From positions 124,001-188,000 of the forward strand of contig NZ_JACJOX010000049.1 in NCBI RefSeq assembly GCF_014695775.1: a stretch of 64,000 nucleotides of DNA, read 5' to 3'. Origin of the DNA: Leptolyngbya sp. FACHB-60. Its GTDB lineage: Bacteria; Cyanobacteriota; Cyanobacteriia; Phormidesmidales; Phormidesmidaceae. The position numbers and the translations under genes are program-made. Within the stretch, counting starts at the first letter, position 1. The number at the start of each line of letters is the position of its first letter. The notes under the pieces were generated by a model. It was not told where the DNA came from. It ran no database searches and saw only the letters and a program-made list of their open reading frames with translations. Positions 51,701 through 60,716 of the stretch are shown piece after piece.

Positions 51701-52771
51701 CTAGGGATTAGCTGAGCCATTCACAAAGACCTGGCTGAGCAAAAATGGGGCGATCGCGCTTAGGGGTAGCACCTGCTGGGCAGCCCCTAGGGCGATCGCC
51801 TCCTTGGGCATGCCAAAGACCACACAACTTGCCTCGTCTTGGGCAATGGTGATCCCCCCCGCCTGAGACAGGGTCTGGAGTCCGTCGGCCCCGTCTCGGC
51901 CCATGCCCGTGAGCAGCACGCCCACAGCTGACCGGCGGTAGTAGGCGGCTACCGACCGAAACATCACCGTTACCGAGGGGCAGTGTCCGGCCACCGGCTC
52001 ACCCTGAGAAAGTTGAATGCGCCCCCCCGCGTCGATTTCTAAGTGATGGCGCTCTGAGGGAAAGTAGACCACACCGGGCTGGGGCACAGTGCCCGGTGTG
52101 GCGATGGTGACCCGTAGGGCACAGCTGCTGTCGAGCCAGTCGACTAACCCCTGCAAAAACCCATTGCTGATGTGCTGTACGCACACAATCGGCGCCGGAA
52201 AGGTCTTGGGCAGCTGCTGCATAACCGCCAGCAGAGCCTGGGGGCCGCCTGTGGATGCACCCAGGGCCACCAGTCGGGGGCGTCTATCTGACGAAGCGGT
52301 GGACAGGGTGGGTACTGGCGGGGCCATGGGAACTGGGCTGCGCCGTCGGTGAGTGAACACCGACACCCCCGCCAAGACTCGAATTTTTGCCAGCAGCTCA
52401 GCCTTGGTTTTCTCATACTCTGAGGCTAGGCCGGTGCGGGGCTTAGGAAAGATGTCCAGCGCCCCTGCTTCTAAAATGCGAAAGACGGTTTGGGTATCTT
52501 CTTTTTGTACCGAAGCGCTGATCACCAAAATAGGGCAGGGGCAGCGGGCCATAACCTCTTCGGTGAGCTCTAGCCCATTCATTTTGGGCATGTGCAAATC
52601 GGTGCAGATCAGAGATGGCTTCACCGTTGCCATCATGTCTAGGGCCTCTTGGCCGTTGCGGGCCACCCCCACAACCTCCATATCGGGTGCCTCCCGCAAA
52701 ATGCGCTGCAACAGGACTAAGGCAACGGGTGAGTCTTCTACTAGCAAGAGGCGAATGGGGCCAGAGGGCAT
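51701..52771 (-). CDS. CheB-type chemoreceptor methylesterase
   Basis: 356 residues. N-terminal receiver (about 1-125: RLLLVEDSPVALVLL, LICTDLHMPKMNGLEL with the acceptor Asp, ILVISASV, IFPKP) and C-terminal esterase (about 165-350). Catalytic triad motifs: GASTGGPQAL (Ser), VQHISNGF (His) and GMGRDGADGL (Asp). It demethylates and deamidates MCP glutamates when phosphorylated by CheA. First gene of the cluster in transcription order. The receiver aspartate is intact. Confidence 0.95.
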   Translation of the reverse strand: MPSGPIRLLLVEDSPVALVLLQRILREAPDMEVVGVARNGQEALDMMATVKPSLICTDLHMPKMNGLELTEEVMARCPCPILVISASVQKEDTQTVFRILEAGALDIFPKPRTGLASEYEKTKAELLAKIRVLAGVSVFTHRRRSPVPMAPPVPTLSTASSDRRPRLVALGASTGGPQALLAVMQQLPKTFPAPIVCVQHISNGFLQGLVDWLDSSCALRVTIATPGTVPQPGVVYFPSERHHLEIDAGGRIQLSQGEPVAGHCPSVTVMFRSVAAYYRRSAVGVLLTGMGRDGADGLQTLSQAGGITIAQDEASCVVFGMPKEAIALGAAQQVLPLSAIAPFLLSQVFVNGSANP

Positions 52772-53542
52772 CTAGGTCTTTCTCGGAGTCGTGGATGGTT
52801 GGGTTTAGCGTAATCTATGGCGGCATTGCCAGGGCGCTGTTGCTCAAAGACAGCGGGCTTAACAGCGCAGGACTGGGCAAGAACGCAGAGGCAGACGATC
52901 AGCGTGTGGATGTCAGCGAGTTAATCAGCGCTGTCCGCGAGGGGTGATGCTCTGGGCTGGCACTTTCTATTTCACATAGGTGCCCTTGGGCTGGGGTGGT
53001 GCCGCCATTGATGTCAAAGCAGTGGAGAGGCATTTTGCCTAGGCAGGCTGAGCGATTGAACCTACAGTACTGCGATAGCTTACTGATACTTAAATTTTCC
53101 CGCTTAGCGACGATGGCTATCGCCTAGTTGAACAACTACGCAATGGCCATGAGCCTTAGAAAATGGCTAGTTACCCAGAGAAAACGTTGTATAAATAAAT
53201 ACTTTGAGTAGAGGTTAAGACCTAGGCTTAACAATTTGTGAAAGGTTTTATTACCTGGGGTTAAAGCTCTAGGATAGAGCTGGGCCAATCGCCCTGTCAC
53301 ACCTTACCTTTGGGTCGTTTTTCCCCGGTCAGTGATCTAAAGAGCAATTCTTAAAATTTAGGCGGTGTAATTAAGCCCTGTATTAGCCTTGTAAACCTAG
53401 TGAGACGATGGTAATGGGCTTTATCTAATGTTTGGTGAAGGAGTGTTTTGCCCATGGGTTTAGGGCTGAATCACCGCTTAACAGGGTGCAGCATTTGGTT
53501 CCCAATATGATTAGTTTGCTGATTAGGCGTGTGCAGTAAAGA
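52772..53542. other. Intergenic region upstream of cheB and the kinase remnant
   Basis: About 770 bases, richer in A and T from about 53090 on. It must hold the promoters of cheB (minus) and the kinase remnant (plus). No RNA gene, hairpin terminator or protein-like frame recognised. Confidence 0.4.
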
Positions 53543-55158
53543 ATGGCATTATCTAGTGGGCCGGCCTTTTTAAGCAACGGAGGAGAGACAGGATCTCTAA
53601 TTCGCGCCCTTAATTGGTCAGATACGTCTTTAGGACCAATGGAAGCTTGGCCGCAAAGCTTGCGCATTGCGCTGCAAATTCTGCTTTCGTCTCGGTTTCC
53701 CATGCAGATTTTATGGGGGCCAGACTATATTCAATTTTACAACGATGCCTATATTCCCATCGCGGGGAACAAGCATCCTGCTGGTATCGGCCAACGAGCG
53801 GAGGAATGTTGGCAGGAAGTATGGGATTTCTCGGGGGTGCTTCTGGCGCAGGTTAGGGCGACGGGAGAGGCCACCTGGTCTGAGGATCAGCTCATGATTC
53901 TCAACCGCAACGGCCAAGCTGAAGAGGGGTATTTCACGTTTTCCTACACGCCAATTTGGGATGAGCCGGGCCAGGTGGGTGGTATTTTTATTGCCGTCAA
54001 TGAGACCACTCAAAAAATTTTGGGAGAGCGGCGCGAGCGAGCTTTGCGAAATGCAGCTCAAGCGGCTGCCGAAAATTTGGAAAATCTCATAACTAGCATT
54101 AGCGATGAGCTCATGATGTTGGACTCAAACTGGTGCTTTACCTACGTGAACGATCGCGCTGTAGGCGCTCTGCAAAGATCTCGCCAAGATTTGCTGGGGC
54201 AGTCGATTTGGGCAGTGTTTCCGGAAGCGATCGCCACTCCCTTTTATGAGCAGTTACACCGGGCCGTTGAGGCTCAAACCGTTACCAGTTTTGAGCTGTT
54301 TTCTGCCACTGAGGGGCGTTGGCTTGAAAATCGGGTGTATCCCTTGAACAATGGCGTGTCACTGCTGCGGGTTGACATCACAGAGCGCAAAAACCTAGAG
54401 CAGGCTCTGCAAACCTCCCAAGAAGAGCTCCATAGCCTGCTCAACACCGCCCCAGCCTCGATCGCCCGCTGCCGCTTTTTTGCCGATCGCACCTACATCC
54501 TTGACTATCGTTCCGTGGGCTGTGAGGCGTTGACCGGCTACACCCTGGCCGAGATTACCCCCGACCTCTGGATGGCGCGCACATTTGCGGAGGATCAGGC
54601 CATAATTGCTGGTCCGGGTTGGCGATCGCCCACCAGATTGTTGAGCTGCACCACGGCACTATTGACGCCGAAAGCCCCGGCGAAAATCAGGGAGCCACCT
54701 TTACGGTGCGGTTGCCGATCATGTTTGATGCGGCAGAAACTCCAGCAGATGTAATCCCCCTTGAGATTCAGGGCAACTTACAAAATATTCACGTTTTGAT
54801 TATTGAGGATGATGCCGACAGCCGCGATCTAATCATCACGACGCTTCAGCAATTTGGGGCTAGGGTAACGGCGTTTTCCTCAGCCGCCGCTGCAATTAAG
54901 GCCCTCTCCCAGATGAAACCCGACATTTTAGTCAGCGATATTGGCATGCCCGGCATGGACGGCTACATGCTCATGGAGCAAATTCGAGCGGTGACTGCCA
55001 ATCAGCCTATTCCTGCCATTGCCCTGACCTCCTACGCCAGCGCCGTCGATCAGCAAAAAGTGTTAGCCGCTGGTTTTCAAAAGCATTTGCCAAAACCGAT
55101 GGAGTCGGCCCAGCTGGTGGAGGCGATCGCAGCCCTAGTGCAACGTCGCCCGGTGTAG
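53543..55158 (+). pseudogene. Decayed PAS hybrid histidine kinase with internal deletion and frameshift
   Basis: The first frame (to 54754) encodes three PAS-like segments: a bacteriophytochrome-sensor-type N-terminus (LGPMEAWPQSLRIALQILLS, GPDYIQFYNDAYIPI), PAS2 (LMMLDSNWCFTYVND) and the start of PAS3 (CEALTGYTLAEITPDLWMAR). Sense is lost near 54610. In another frame the sequence resumes at the very end of a HATPase domain, SGLAIAHQIVELHHGTIDAE and GATFTVRLP, followed by an intact receiver (IIEDDADSRD; ILVSDIGMPGMDG with acceptor Asp; HLPKP). The rest of PAS3, the phosphorylated His domain and most of the ATPase are missing. The receiver part (54619-55158) could still be translated. Confidence 0.88.
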
Positions 55159-55191
55159 CCGAAGGAACGGCACTGAAGTTAGAATTCACCT

Positions 55192-55836
55192 ATGAAATCT
55201 GACCTTCGCAGCGGCAAACTCACAAAATGGAATGACGATCGTGGGTTTGGCTTTATTCAACCGGCTGACGGAGGTAAAGATGTTTTTCTCCACGTGTCTG
55301 AGCTGAAGAACGCAACCCGTCGCCCTCGGGAGAATGACACGATTTACTACTATTGCCTGGTTAACCCAGACGGCAAAACCCGCGCCGTTGGAGCTTTTAT
55401 TGCTGGTGCCAGGCAGCGATCGGAGTCTTCACTAGAGGCTTCAAGGGGCAACCGCATTGACAAAAAGTCGTACTCCCGAATGCCAACTGCTGAGCTATTG
55501 CTGCTGTTGGCTTTTCCTTTGGCGGGTGCAGCTCATTTTACCTGGCTGACGGGTAACCCACTGCCGTTGGTGCTTTACCCTGTGATGAGTGTCGTTACTT
55601 ATTTTGTGTATGCCAACGACAAGAAGCGGGCTAAGCAGAAAGGGTGGCGAACCTCTGAACAAACCCTGCATTTCTATGAGTTGATTGGCGGTTGGCCTGG
55701 CGGGTTTGTGGCTCAGCAAGTATTGCGCCACAAGAGCCAGAAACAGTCTTACCAAACTGAGTTTTGGGCGATCGTTGTAATTCACTACCTGGCTTGGATA
55801 ACCTGGCTGGTTTTAGGCAGAACGCTTATAGGTTAG
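55192..55836 (+). CDS. Cold-shock domain plus DUF1294 membrane protein
   Basis: 214 residues. Residues 1-70 are a cold-shock domain with GKLTKWNDDRGFGFIQP and DVFLHVSEL, giving the RNP1/RNP2-like nucleic-acid-binding strands. A linker leads to DUF1294 (about 100-214) with two to three membrane helices and the conserved YFVYANDKKRAKQKGWRTSE, LHFYELIGGWPGGFVAQ and RHKS motifs. The fusion is common in bacteria; its role is unknown, possibly RNA binding at the membrane. It starts 33 bases after the kinase remnant. Confidence 0.93.
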   Translation: MKSDLRSGKLTKWNDDRGFGFIQPADGGKDVFLHVSELKNATRRPRENDTIYYYCLVNPDGKTRAVGAFIAGARQRSESSLEASRGNRIDKKSYSRMPTAELLLLLAFPLAGAAHFTWLTGNPLPLVLYPVMSVVTYFVYANDKKRAKQKGWRTSEQTLHFYELIGGWPGGFVAQQVLRHKSQKQSYQTEFWAIVVIHYLAWITWLVLGRTLIG

Positions 55837-56004
55837 CCAGCAAGTAGTCTGCTGCTGAACGGTGGGGCATTGCCGTCAATTTTTGGGCCGGAGGATGTCA
55901 ACCAATTTGGCCTGCTCGATCATTTTGCCCGTGCCGTAGAGATTGCTCGTGGCCTGCGTCAGCTGTTTCCCGACGATTTTCACTGCGGCGATTGTCGAAT
56001 TTGA
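55837..56004 (+). pseudogene. Possible gene remnant: frame without start codon
   Basis: Directly after the TAG of the DUF1294 gene, in the same frame, about 55 codons stay open with protein-like content (LNGGALPSIFGPEDVNQFGL, LDHFARAVEIARGLRQLFPD, DFHCGDCRI) to the TGA at 56002-56004. There is no ATG or GTG at the start. It may be the C-terminal remnant of a lost gene; I do not recognise it. Confidence 0.3.
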
Positions 56005-56080
56005 GCGATCGTTCGGTATAAAAATGCTACATAGCTATTTTGATTTGGTAAGTGTAGGCATTGGTAGATGAACCTCAAAA

Positions 56081-56129
56081 CGACATGTCTGATTCAAAAA
56101 AACCGAGTTTTTTTGAATCAGACATGTCG
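56081..56129. repeat. Perfect 22-bp palindrome with 5-base loop
   Basis: The arm starting CGACATGTCTGATTC and ending in seven A (56081-56102) is exactly complementary to 56108-56129, around the loop CCGAG. Read either way the stem contains seven T on its 3' side, so it could act as a terminator-like hairpin. It also looks like a fold-back remnant of a mobile element, but no transposase is near. Confidence 0.95.
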
Positions 56130-56261
56130 CCTATTGCGCTAGCGGAACGACACCGACATTTTCAGGAAGGTATTCCTTCGGGCAGCGTTGAACCCATACG
56201 GCAACTCGGCTAACCGCACGGCTTCCCTGACAAAACCCCTTGCGGAATCCAAGAACCTGTG

Positions 56262-56281
56262 TTGTAGTATTTATACTACAA
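56262..56281. promoter_or_regulatory. Inverted repeat upstream of the ABC exporter
   Basis: TTGTAGTA-TTTA-TACTACAA, a perfect 8-bp inverted repeat about 28 bases before the ABC exporter ATG. The size and symmetry fit an operator for a dimeric repressor (GntR-like sites look similar); the TATACT inside could be a -10 box. Role inferred. Confidence 0.4.
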
Positions 56282-56309
56282 AGTACTCGATCGCAGCACG
56301 GTTACCGTC

Positions 56310-58127
56310 ATGGCCTCCTTTCAGCATGTTCTTCGATACTACAGTCGCTACCGCTGGGCCGCGATCTGGAGTATTACCGCCAGCAGCCTGTTTCAGGTGA
56401 TGGATTTGGCGGTGCCCTACAGCATCGGCCAGCTGCTCAACGTTCTCTCAGACCAGCCCATTGACCCACTTAGTCAGGGGATGGTCGATCGAGTGGCGGC
56501 TACGGTGGGTTATCCAGTGGGGCCGGGGTTGGCGATCGCCCTCTTTCTGGCCATTATCTTTTTGGTCACCGTAGTACGCGCCCCGATTCAGCCCTGGCTG
56601 GCCGACTGGTTCCACTGGGATATTGCCCTGCGCACCCGGCGCGACCATACCCACTCGGTGATTCGCAAGCTGCTGACCCTGCCCCTAGGTTTCTACGATC
56701 TGCACAACCCCGGCCGCATTTCGGGTCGGGTAGCGCGGGGTCTGTCTAACCACACCTGGACCTACCCCGACATCGCCGGGCAGCTAATTCCTAAGTTGGT
56801 GCGCATTGCCGGCATTTTTATCATCATCTGGTGGATTGACTGGCGCATCGCACTGATTTTTTTAGTGTCCTTCATTTGTATTCTCAGCTTCAGCCTGAAG
56901 GATTTGATTCGCCTGAACAAAAAGGAGCAGGCCCTCGACACTTATATGGAGAACACTGAAAGCCGCACCTCGGAGATCATCACCAACATCAAAACGGTGA
57001 AGGCCTTTGCGGCGGAGAGTGACGAACTGCGGCGGCAGAGCCAGCGCTTGCAGCGCGAGTTTGCTGTGGTGATTCGCGTCATTCACAGGGGCTACGTCAT
57101 TCTGGGCACTTGGCAGGATCTAATCATTCAGAGCTGTGTGTTTGGGCTGCTGGTGATGACCCTACTGGCTACTCTACAGGGTCACATCTCGCTGGGACAC
57201 TTTGTCACCACCCTGACGGTTTCGAGCATGGCCTACTCGGAGCTAGAGCCGATTAGCGACATGGGCGAAGTCTTTGCCCGCCGCTACGCCTCAATGCTGC
57301 ACTTCCACGAGTTTATGGAAGAGCCTCTAGGCACCGACGCGGTGAATCTGACCGATGCCCCTGAGAGCCTGCCCACCTACCAGTTCACCGGCAAGGTGCA
57401 TTTTGACCAGGTGAGCTTTGGCTACGACGCCGAGAGGCCGGTGCTGCAAGCCATCGATCTGCTAATCGAGCCCTACCAAACGGTGGCCCTGGTGGGGCGA
57501 TCGGGTTCGGGTAAATCGACTTTGGTGAAGCTGCTGTTTCGCTACTTTGACCCCCACAGTGGCCGCATTCTGATCGACGGGGGAGACATTCGCCAGCTGG
57601 ATGTGACGGGGTATCGGAAGCGGCTGGCGATCGTGCACCAGGAAGTGGATGTGTTTAACGGCACCCTGCTCGACAACCTCCGGTACGGCAACCCCACCGC
57701 CACGATGGAACAGGTGAACGAAGCCTGCCGCATCGCTCGGGTTGACGAGTTCATTTACCGTTTGCCTAAGGGATACTACACCGTGGTGGGCGAGCGGGGC
57801 GTGCGGCTCTCGGGTGGGCAGCGGCAGCGGTTGGGCATTGCCCGTGCCCTACTGGTCAACCCCGACGTGCTGGTGTTTGACGAAGCCACCTCTAGCCTCG
57901 ACTATGAGTCGGAGCGATCGATTCAGCTGGCGATGCGATCGATTCTGGGTACGCGCACCACGATCATCATTGCCCACCGCCTGAGCACCGTGCGGGAGGC
58001 TGACAAGATCGTGGTGCTAGAGGAGGGCCGCATTACCGAAGTGGGCAACCACGAGGAGTTGCTGGCCCACGGTGGCATTTACCACCGCCTGCACGTGCTG
58101 CAAGAGACCGGCGAAATGGTCAGCTAA
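56310..58127 (+). CDS. ABC exporter, fused membrane and ATPase domains
   Basis: 605 residues. A six-helix type IV exporter domain (about 1-330) is followed by the ATPase domain (about 355-600): Walker A GRSGSGKST, signature LSGGQRQRLGIARAL, Walker B VLVFDEATSSLD and the switch histidine IIAHRLST. A half-transporter that would work as homodimer or with a partner. The substrate cannot be told; the closest general class is MsbA/multidrug type. ATG at 56310 follows an inverted repeat, and a strong terminator follows the stop. Confidence 0.95.
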   Translation: MASFQHVLRYYSRYRWAAIWSITASSLFQVMDLAVPYSIGQLLNVLSDQPIDPLSQGMVDRVAATVGYPVGPGLAIALFLAIIFLVTVVRAPIQPWLADWFHWDIALRTRRDHTHSVIRKLLTLPLGFYDLHNPGRISGRVARGLSNHTWTYPDIAGQLIPKLVRIAGIFIIIWWIDWRIALIFLVSFICILSFSLKDLIRLNKKEQALDTYMENTESRTSEIITNIKTVKAFAAESDELRRQSQRLQREFAVVIRVIHRGYVILGTWQDLIIQSCVFGLLVMTLLATLQGHISLGHFVTTLTVSSMAYSELEPISDMGEVFARRYASMLHFHEFMEEPLGTDAVNLTDAPESLPTYQFTGKVHFDQVSFGYDAERPVLQAIDLLIEPYQTVALVGRSGSGKSTLVKLLFRYFDPHSGRILIDGGDIRQLDVTGYRKRLAIVHQEVDVFNGTLLDNLRYGNPTATMEQVNEACRIARVDEFIYRLPKGYYTVVGERGVRLSGGQRQRLGIARALLVNPDVLVFDEATSSLDYESERSIQLAMRSILGTRTTIIIAHRLSTVREADKIVVLEEGRITEVGNHEELLAHGGIYHRLHVLQETGEMVS

Positions 58128-58130
58128 CCC

Positions 58131-58165
58131 AAAGCCGCTGGATCAAACGATCCAGCGGCTTTTTC
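58131..58165 (+). terminator. Rho-independent terminator of the ABC exporter
   Basis: AAAGCCGCTGGATC (58131-58144) and GATCCAGCGGCTTT (58149-58162) form a perfect 14-bp stem with a 4-base loop followed by more T. It starts 3 bases after the stop codon. Confidence 0.95.
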
Positions 58166-58208
58166 ATTCATTAGCCTAGAGTCATCAATCTAAATTGGCC
58201 TGAATGTC

Positions 58209-58460
58209 TCAAGGTAGATGGCCAATGCACGACAGGAGCGGTCGGCGGTTGCGAGTGGGGCTCACTAGAGCGTCGCCACCGAGACCTCCGACGATGAACG
58301 CGGTTAGCGCGGCTTCCAGGTTGTGATAGCTGTCGGTGGTGAACAGGATGGCGGCAGCTAGAGCAATAAACAATAGGCCAACCGCAGCGGTAACCCATCG
58401 GTAAGGGCGCGATCGCATACCCCTAGTCAGTTCAGGCTTTTCTATAGCTTGACCAGTCAA
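58209..58460 (-). CDS. Small membrane protein
   Basis: 83 residues. Two hydrophobic stretches (WVTAAVGLLFIALAAAILFT and NLEAALTAFIVGGLGGDALV) and the ending RNRRPLLSCIGHLP, a pattern I recall from short uncharacterised cyanobacterial proteins. ATG at 58460 or 58418. It lies 64 bases downstream of the MerR-like gene on the same strand, and may be co-transcribed. Function unknown. Confidence 0.7.
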   Translation of the reverse strand: MTGQAIEKPELTRGMRSRPYRWVTAAVGLLFIALAAAILFTTDSYHNLEAALTAFIVGGLGGDALVSPTRNRRPLLSCIGHLP

Positions 58461-58524
58461 TAGGATGACTTCCCTGACGTACCCATGGGTCGCAAAGAAG
58501 TGGTTTCTCAGCCCTCAATCGGTG

Positions 58525-59010
58525 CTAGCTGAGGCGCACCTTTTGCCTAAAGTGCTCAAGATCTACCACTTTAGGAGCGGTAGATGTCGCCGTAACACTA
58601 GAAAATCCGAAATCTGGCGCGTCCGCCTCGACGAGGGCCAGCACAAACTGACCTATGCAGCTGCACCCATGGCTAACCAAATGAATCACCTGGGGGGAGA
58701 TAGTTGTACTGGGCTGTACCCAACTGACCCCGTGGCGGTTGATGACCAGGTGCTTGTCACGTAGGGTGCGGCTGACGCCGTGGTCGTCAAAGTACTGTAA
58801 AATTTTGCGGATAGTCTGAAACGACAGGTGCTGGCGCAGCCGACTGATAGCGCGAATTTCAAGAATCTGCTCCCAGGAGTAGAACACCTCCAGTCGGGAA
58901 GAACCCCCAGACCGCTGGGGTACAATAATTCCTGTTTTTTCGAGATAAGCGAGTCGACCGGGGCTGCTGCGGGCTAAGACAACGGCATGGCGGCGAGAAA
59001 ACCAGTCCAT
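58525..59010 (-). CDS. MerR-like helix-turn-helix regulator
   Basis: 161 residues. The N-terminal part fits a MerR-type winged helix: ARSSPGRLAYLEKTGIIVPQ then SWEQILEIRAISRLRQHLSF with QTIRKILQYFDDHG as the third helix. The C-terminal part (RDKHLVINRHGVSWVQPSTT and onward) lacks the usual long dimerisation coiled coil and metal cysteines of classical MerR, although CSC is present (residues 114-116). The effector is unknown. A 9-bp inverted repeat lies about 105-137 bases upstream. Confidence 0.8.
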   Translation of the reverse strand: MDWFSRRHAVVLARSSPGRLAYLEKTGIIVPQRSGGSSRLEVFYSWEQILEIRAISRLRQHLSFQTIRKILQYFDDHGVSRTLRDKHLVINRHGVSWVQPSTTISPQVIHLVSHGCSCIGQFVLALVEADAPDFGFSSVTATSTAPKVVDLEHFRQKVRLS

Positions 59011-59113
59011 AGCGGGCGCTCCTACACAAACGCTAGATATGGAGTTAACAAGATCAACTCTACGCTATAGGTATGGAAATATCTGGGGTGCGATGAACAT
59101 TTCTAGAACTTTT

Positions 59114-59147
59114 GCGATCCCCTAAAAAACAAAAAAATGGGGATCGC
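59114..59147. promoter_or_regulatory. Inverted repeat GCGATCCCC/GGGGATCGC upstream of the MerR-like gene
   Basis: Perfect 9-bp arms at 59114-59122 and 59139-59147 around a 16-base A-rich loop. Could be an operator of the MerR-like gene or a hairpin; on the minus strand the loop is T-rich. Confidence 0.35.
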
Positions 59148-59235
59148 TCACCCTGCCTCGAATGTGGCAACTCTAACGTTATTTGAAGTTTTCTTGGCAA
59201 AGCGGTAAGGTTTCGCTAGTTCGCCTGCACTATAT

Positions 59236-59493
59236 CTAGCCGCCACTCACGGGAGGAATCAGCACCACCTCGTCGCCGTCGTGTAAGGGGGTATTGTCAG
59301 CTACAAACTGAAGGTTGAGGCCCAGGCGGGTGCGATCGCGCCAAGCCTCCAGCTTGGGATGCTCGGTCAGGGCGCGATCGCGCACCGCCCCCACCGTGGC
59401 CCCCTCTGAAAACTGCCACTGTATCTCTGGCTTGCCGTAGGCTTCCTGATAAATAGCAAACAGTTTAACGGTGATGGTGATGGGTTCTGGCAC
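59236..59493 (-). CDS. moaD: MoaD/ThiS family sulfur-carrier protein
   Basis: 85 residues, ubiquitin-like beta-grasp fold: ITVKLFAIYQEAYGKPEIQW, VADNTPLHDGDEVVLIPPVS and the C-terminal GG that is adenylated and thiocarboxylated. IPPVSGG is the typical MoaD tail, so it is most likely the small subunit of molybdopterin synthase; a ThiS- or CysO-like role is less likely given length and tail. MoaE is not in the window. Confidence 0.9.
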   Translation of the reverse strand: MPEPITITVKLFAIYQEAYGKPEIQWQFSEGATVGAVRDRALTEHPKLEAWRDRTRLGLNLQFVADNTPLHDGDEVVLIPPVSGG

Positions 59494-59676
59494 TGGGGGC
59501 GATTCTCCTTTGAAGAGGCTGCGCCAACGCTCCTCTGCGTCAACCGTGCGATCCTATCAAGAATTACGGTGCGATCGCCCTTGATCGCTTTACCGGTTTC
59601 AGTATCGGTAACTTGGACAATTGCCGCGCTCGTTCAGGCCATAGTTAAGCCATCCGAGTTTGGCTTAGGCGACCCG

Positions 59677-60630
59677 ATGACCCGTTCTGCATTCCTCCGT
59701 GTCCATCGTGCTCAGTTTTTAGCGATCGCCCTGGGGGCTGCCTTGATAGGTGGCTGCGCCCAAGCGTCCGACGTTGAGCAGCAAGAAACTCTGTCTGCCG
59801 AAATTGGCGCGGTGGCAGGCGATGCTGCGCCGGCTGCCAACCAGGCCTCTCCGGTGGCACAATCTGCGGCCTCTGGCATGGCCAAGACTGGCGAAATCGA
59901 GCCTGCCCCAAGCGATATTGGACAGCCTGCGCCTCAGCTGGTGAAGCAGGCCAGCCTGGTGCTGGTGCTGGCCGATGTTGACGCTGCCGTAGACCAGGTG
60001 CAAGCCATCCTTCAACGGACTCAGGGAGATATGCTGAGTCTGCAAGATCACCGCTCTCCTGAGGGAACGGCTCAGCAGGTGATCTTGACCCTGCGGGTAC
60101 CCCAGGCCGAATTAGATTCAGTAATGAACGCCCTTCGTCCCCTGGGAACTGTGCAGCAGCAGTCGCTGACGGCTGAGGATGTGTCGAGCCAGCTGGTAGA
60201 TCTCGATGCTCGGCTGAAGAATCTGCGCCAGTCTGAAGCCGCCCTGCTGAAAATCATGGAGCGATCGGGCGAAATCTCTCACGTGTTAGAAGTGGCGCGA
60301 GAACTCAGCACCGTGCGCGAGTCGATCGAGCGCATGACGGCTCAGCAGCAAAACCTCAAACGGCAAGTGGCCTTTTCACAGATCTACCTAACCCTACAAA
60401 GCCCAGTAACCCAAGTCACCCCGCTGCGACCGGTTGGTGAGACCCTAGACAACACCTGGGAATCGGCAACTCAGTCGGTAAAAGCATTCACCGTTAGTGG
60501 GCTAAAACTAGGCCTGTGGCTGCTGGCCTTTAGCCCCTATTGGGTGCTAATTGCGGCGACAGGCTACGGCGGCTATCGGCTGTGGCACCATCGCACCACC
60601 CAACCCGACGCTGAAGCTGAGAATAGCTAA
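59677..60630 (+). CDS. DUF4349 domain lipoprotein
   Basis: 317 residues from the ATG at 59677. Signal peptide with lipobox LIGGC (near residue 27), a low-complexity stretch, then DUF4349 (about 100-270): LVKQASLVLVLADVDAAVDQ, ILTLRVPQAELDSVMNALRP, VSSQLVDLDARLKNLRQSEA and a coiled coil (RELSTVRESIERMTAQQQNL). A C-terminal membrane helix (LGLWLLAFSPYWVLIAATGY) ends the protein. Function unknown; homologues are envelope proteins. A GTG at 59569 opens the frame but would bury the lipobox. Confidence 0.9.
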   Translation: MTRSAFLRVHRAQFLAIALGAALIGGCAQASDVEQQETLSAEIGAVAGDAAPAANQASPVAQSAASGMAKTGEIEPAPSDIGQPAPQLVKQASLVLVLADVDAAVDQVQAILQRTQGDMLSLQDHRSPEGTAQQVILTLRVPQAELDSVMNALRPLGTVQQQSLTAEDVSSQLVDLDARLKNLRQSEAALLKIMERSGEISHVLEVARELSTVRESIERMTAQQQNLKRQVAFSQIYLTLQSPVTQVTPLRPVGETLDNTWESATQSVKAFTVSGLKLGLWLLAFSPYWVLIAATGYGGYRLWHHRTTQPDAEAENS

Positions 60631-60716
60631 GCTAAGGGCAGGGGTTCTGACCGCTGCTAGGTCTGTGGCAGTTGGGAGATGTCTGCTAAAACTGTGATCG
60701 CTTCTGGACCAATGCT

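Larger units (their letters stand above)
56005..56309. other. Intergenic region with large palindrome and operator-like repeat
   Basis: Holds the palindrome 56081-56129 and the inverted repeat 56262-56281, listed separately. No gene recognised. Confidence 0.5.
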
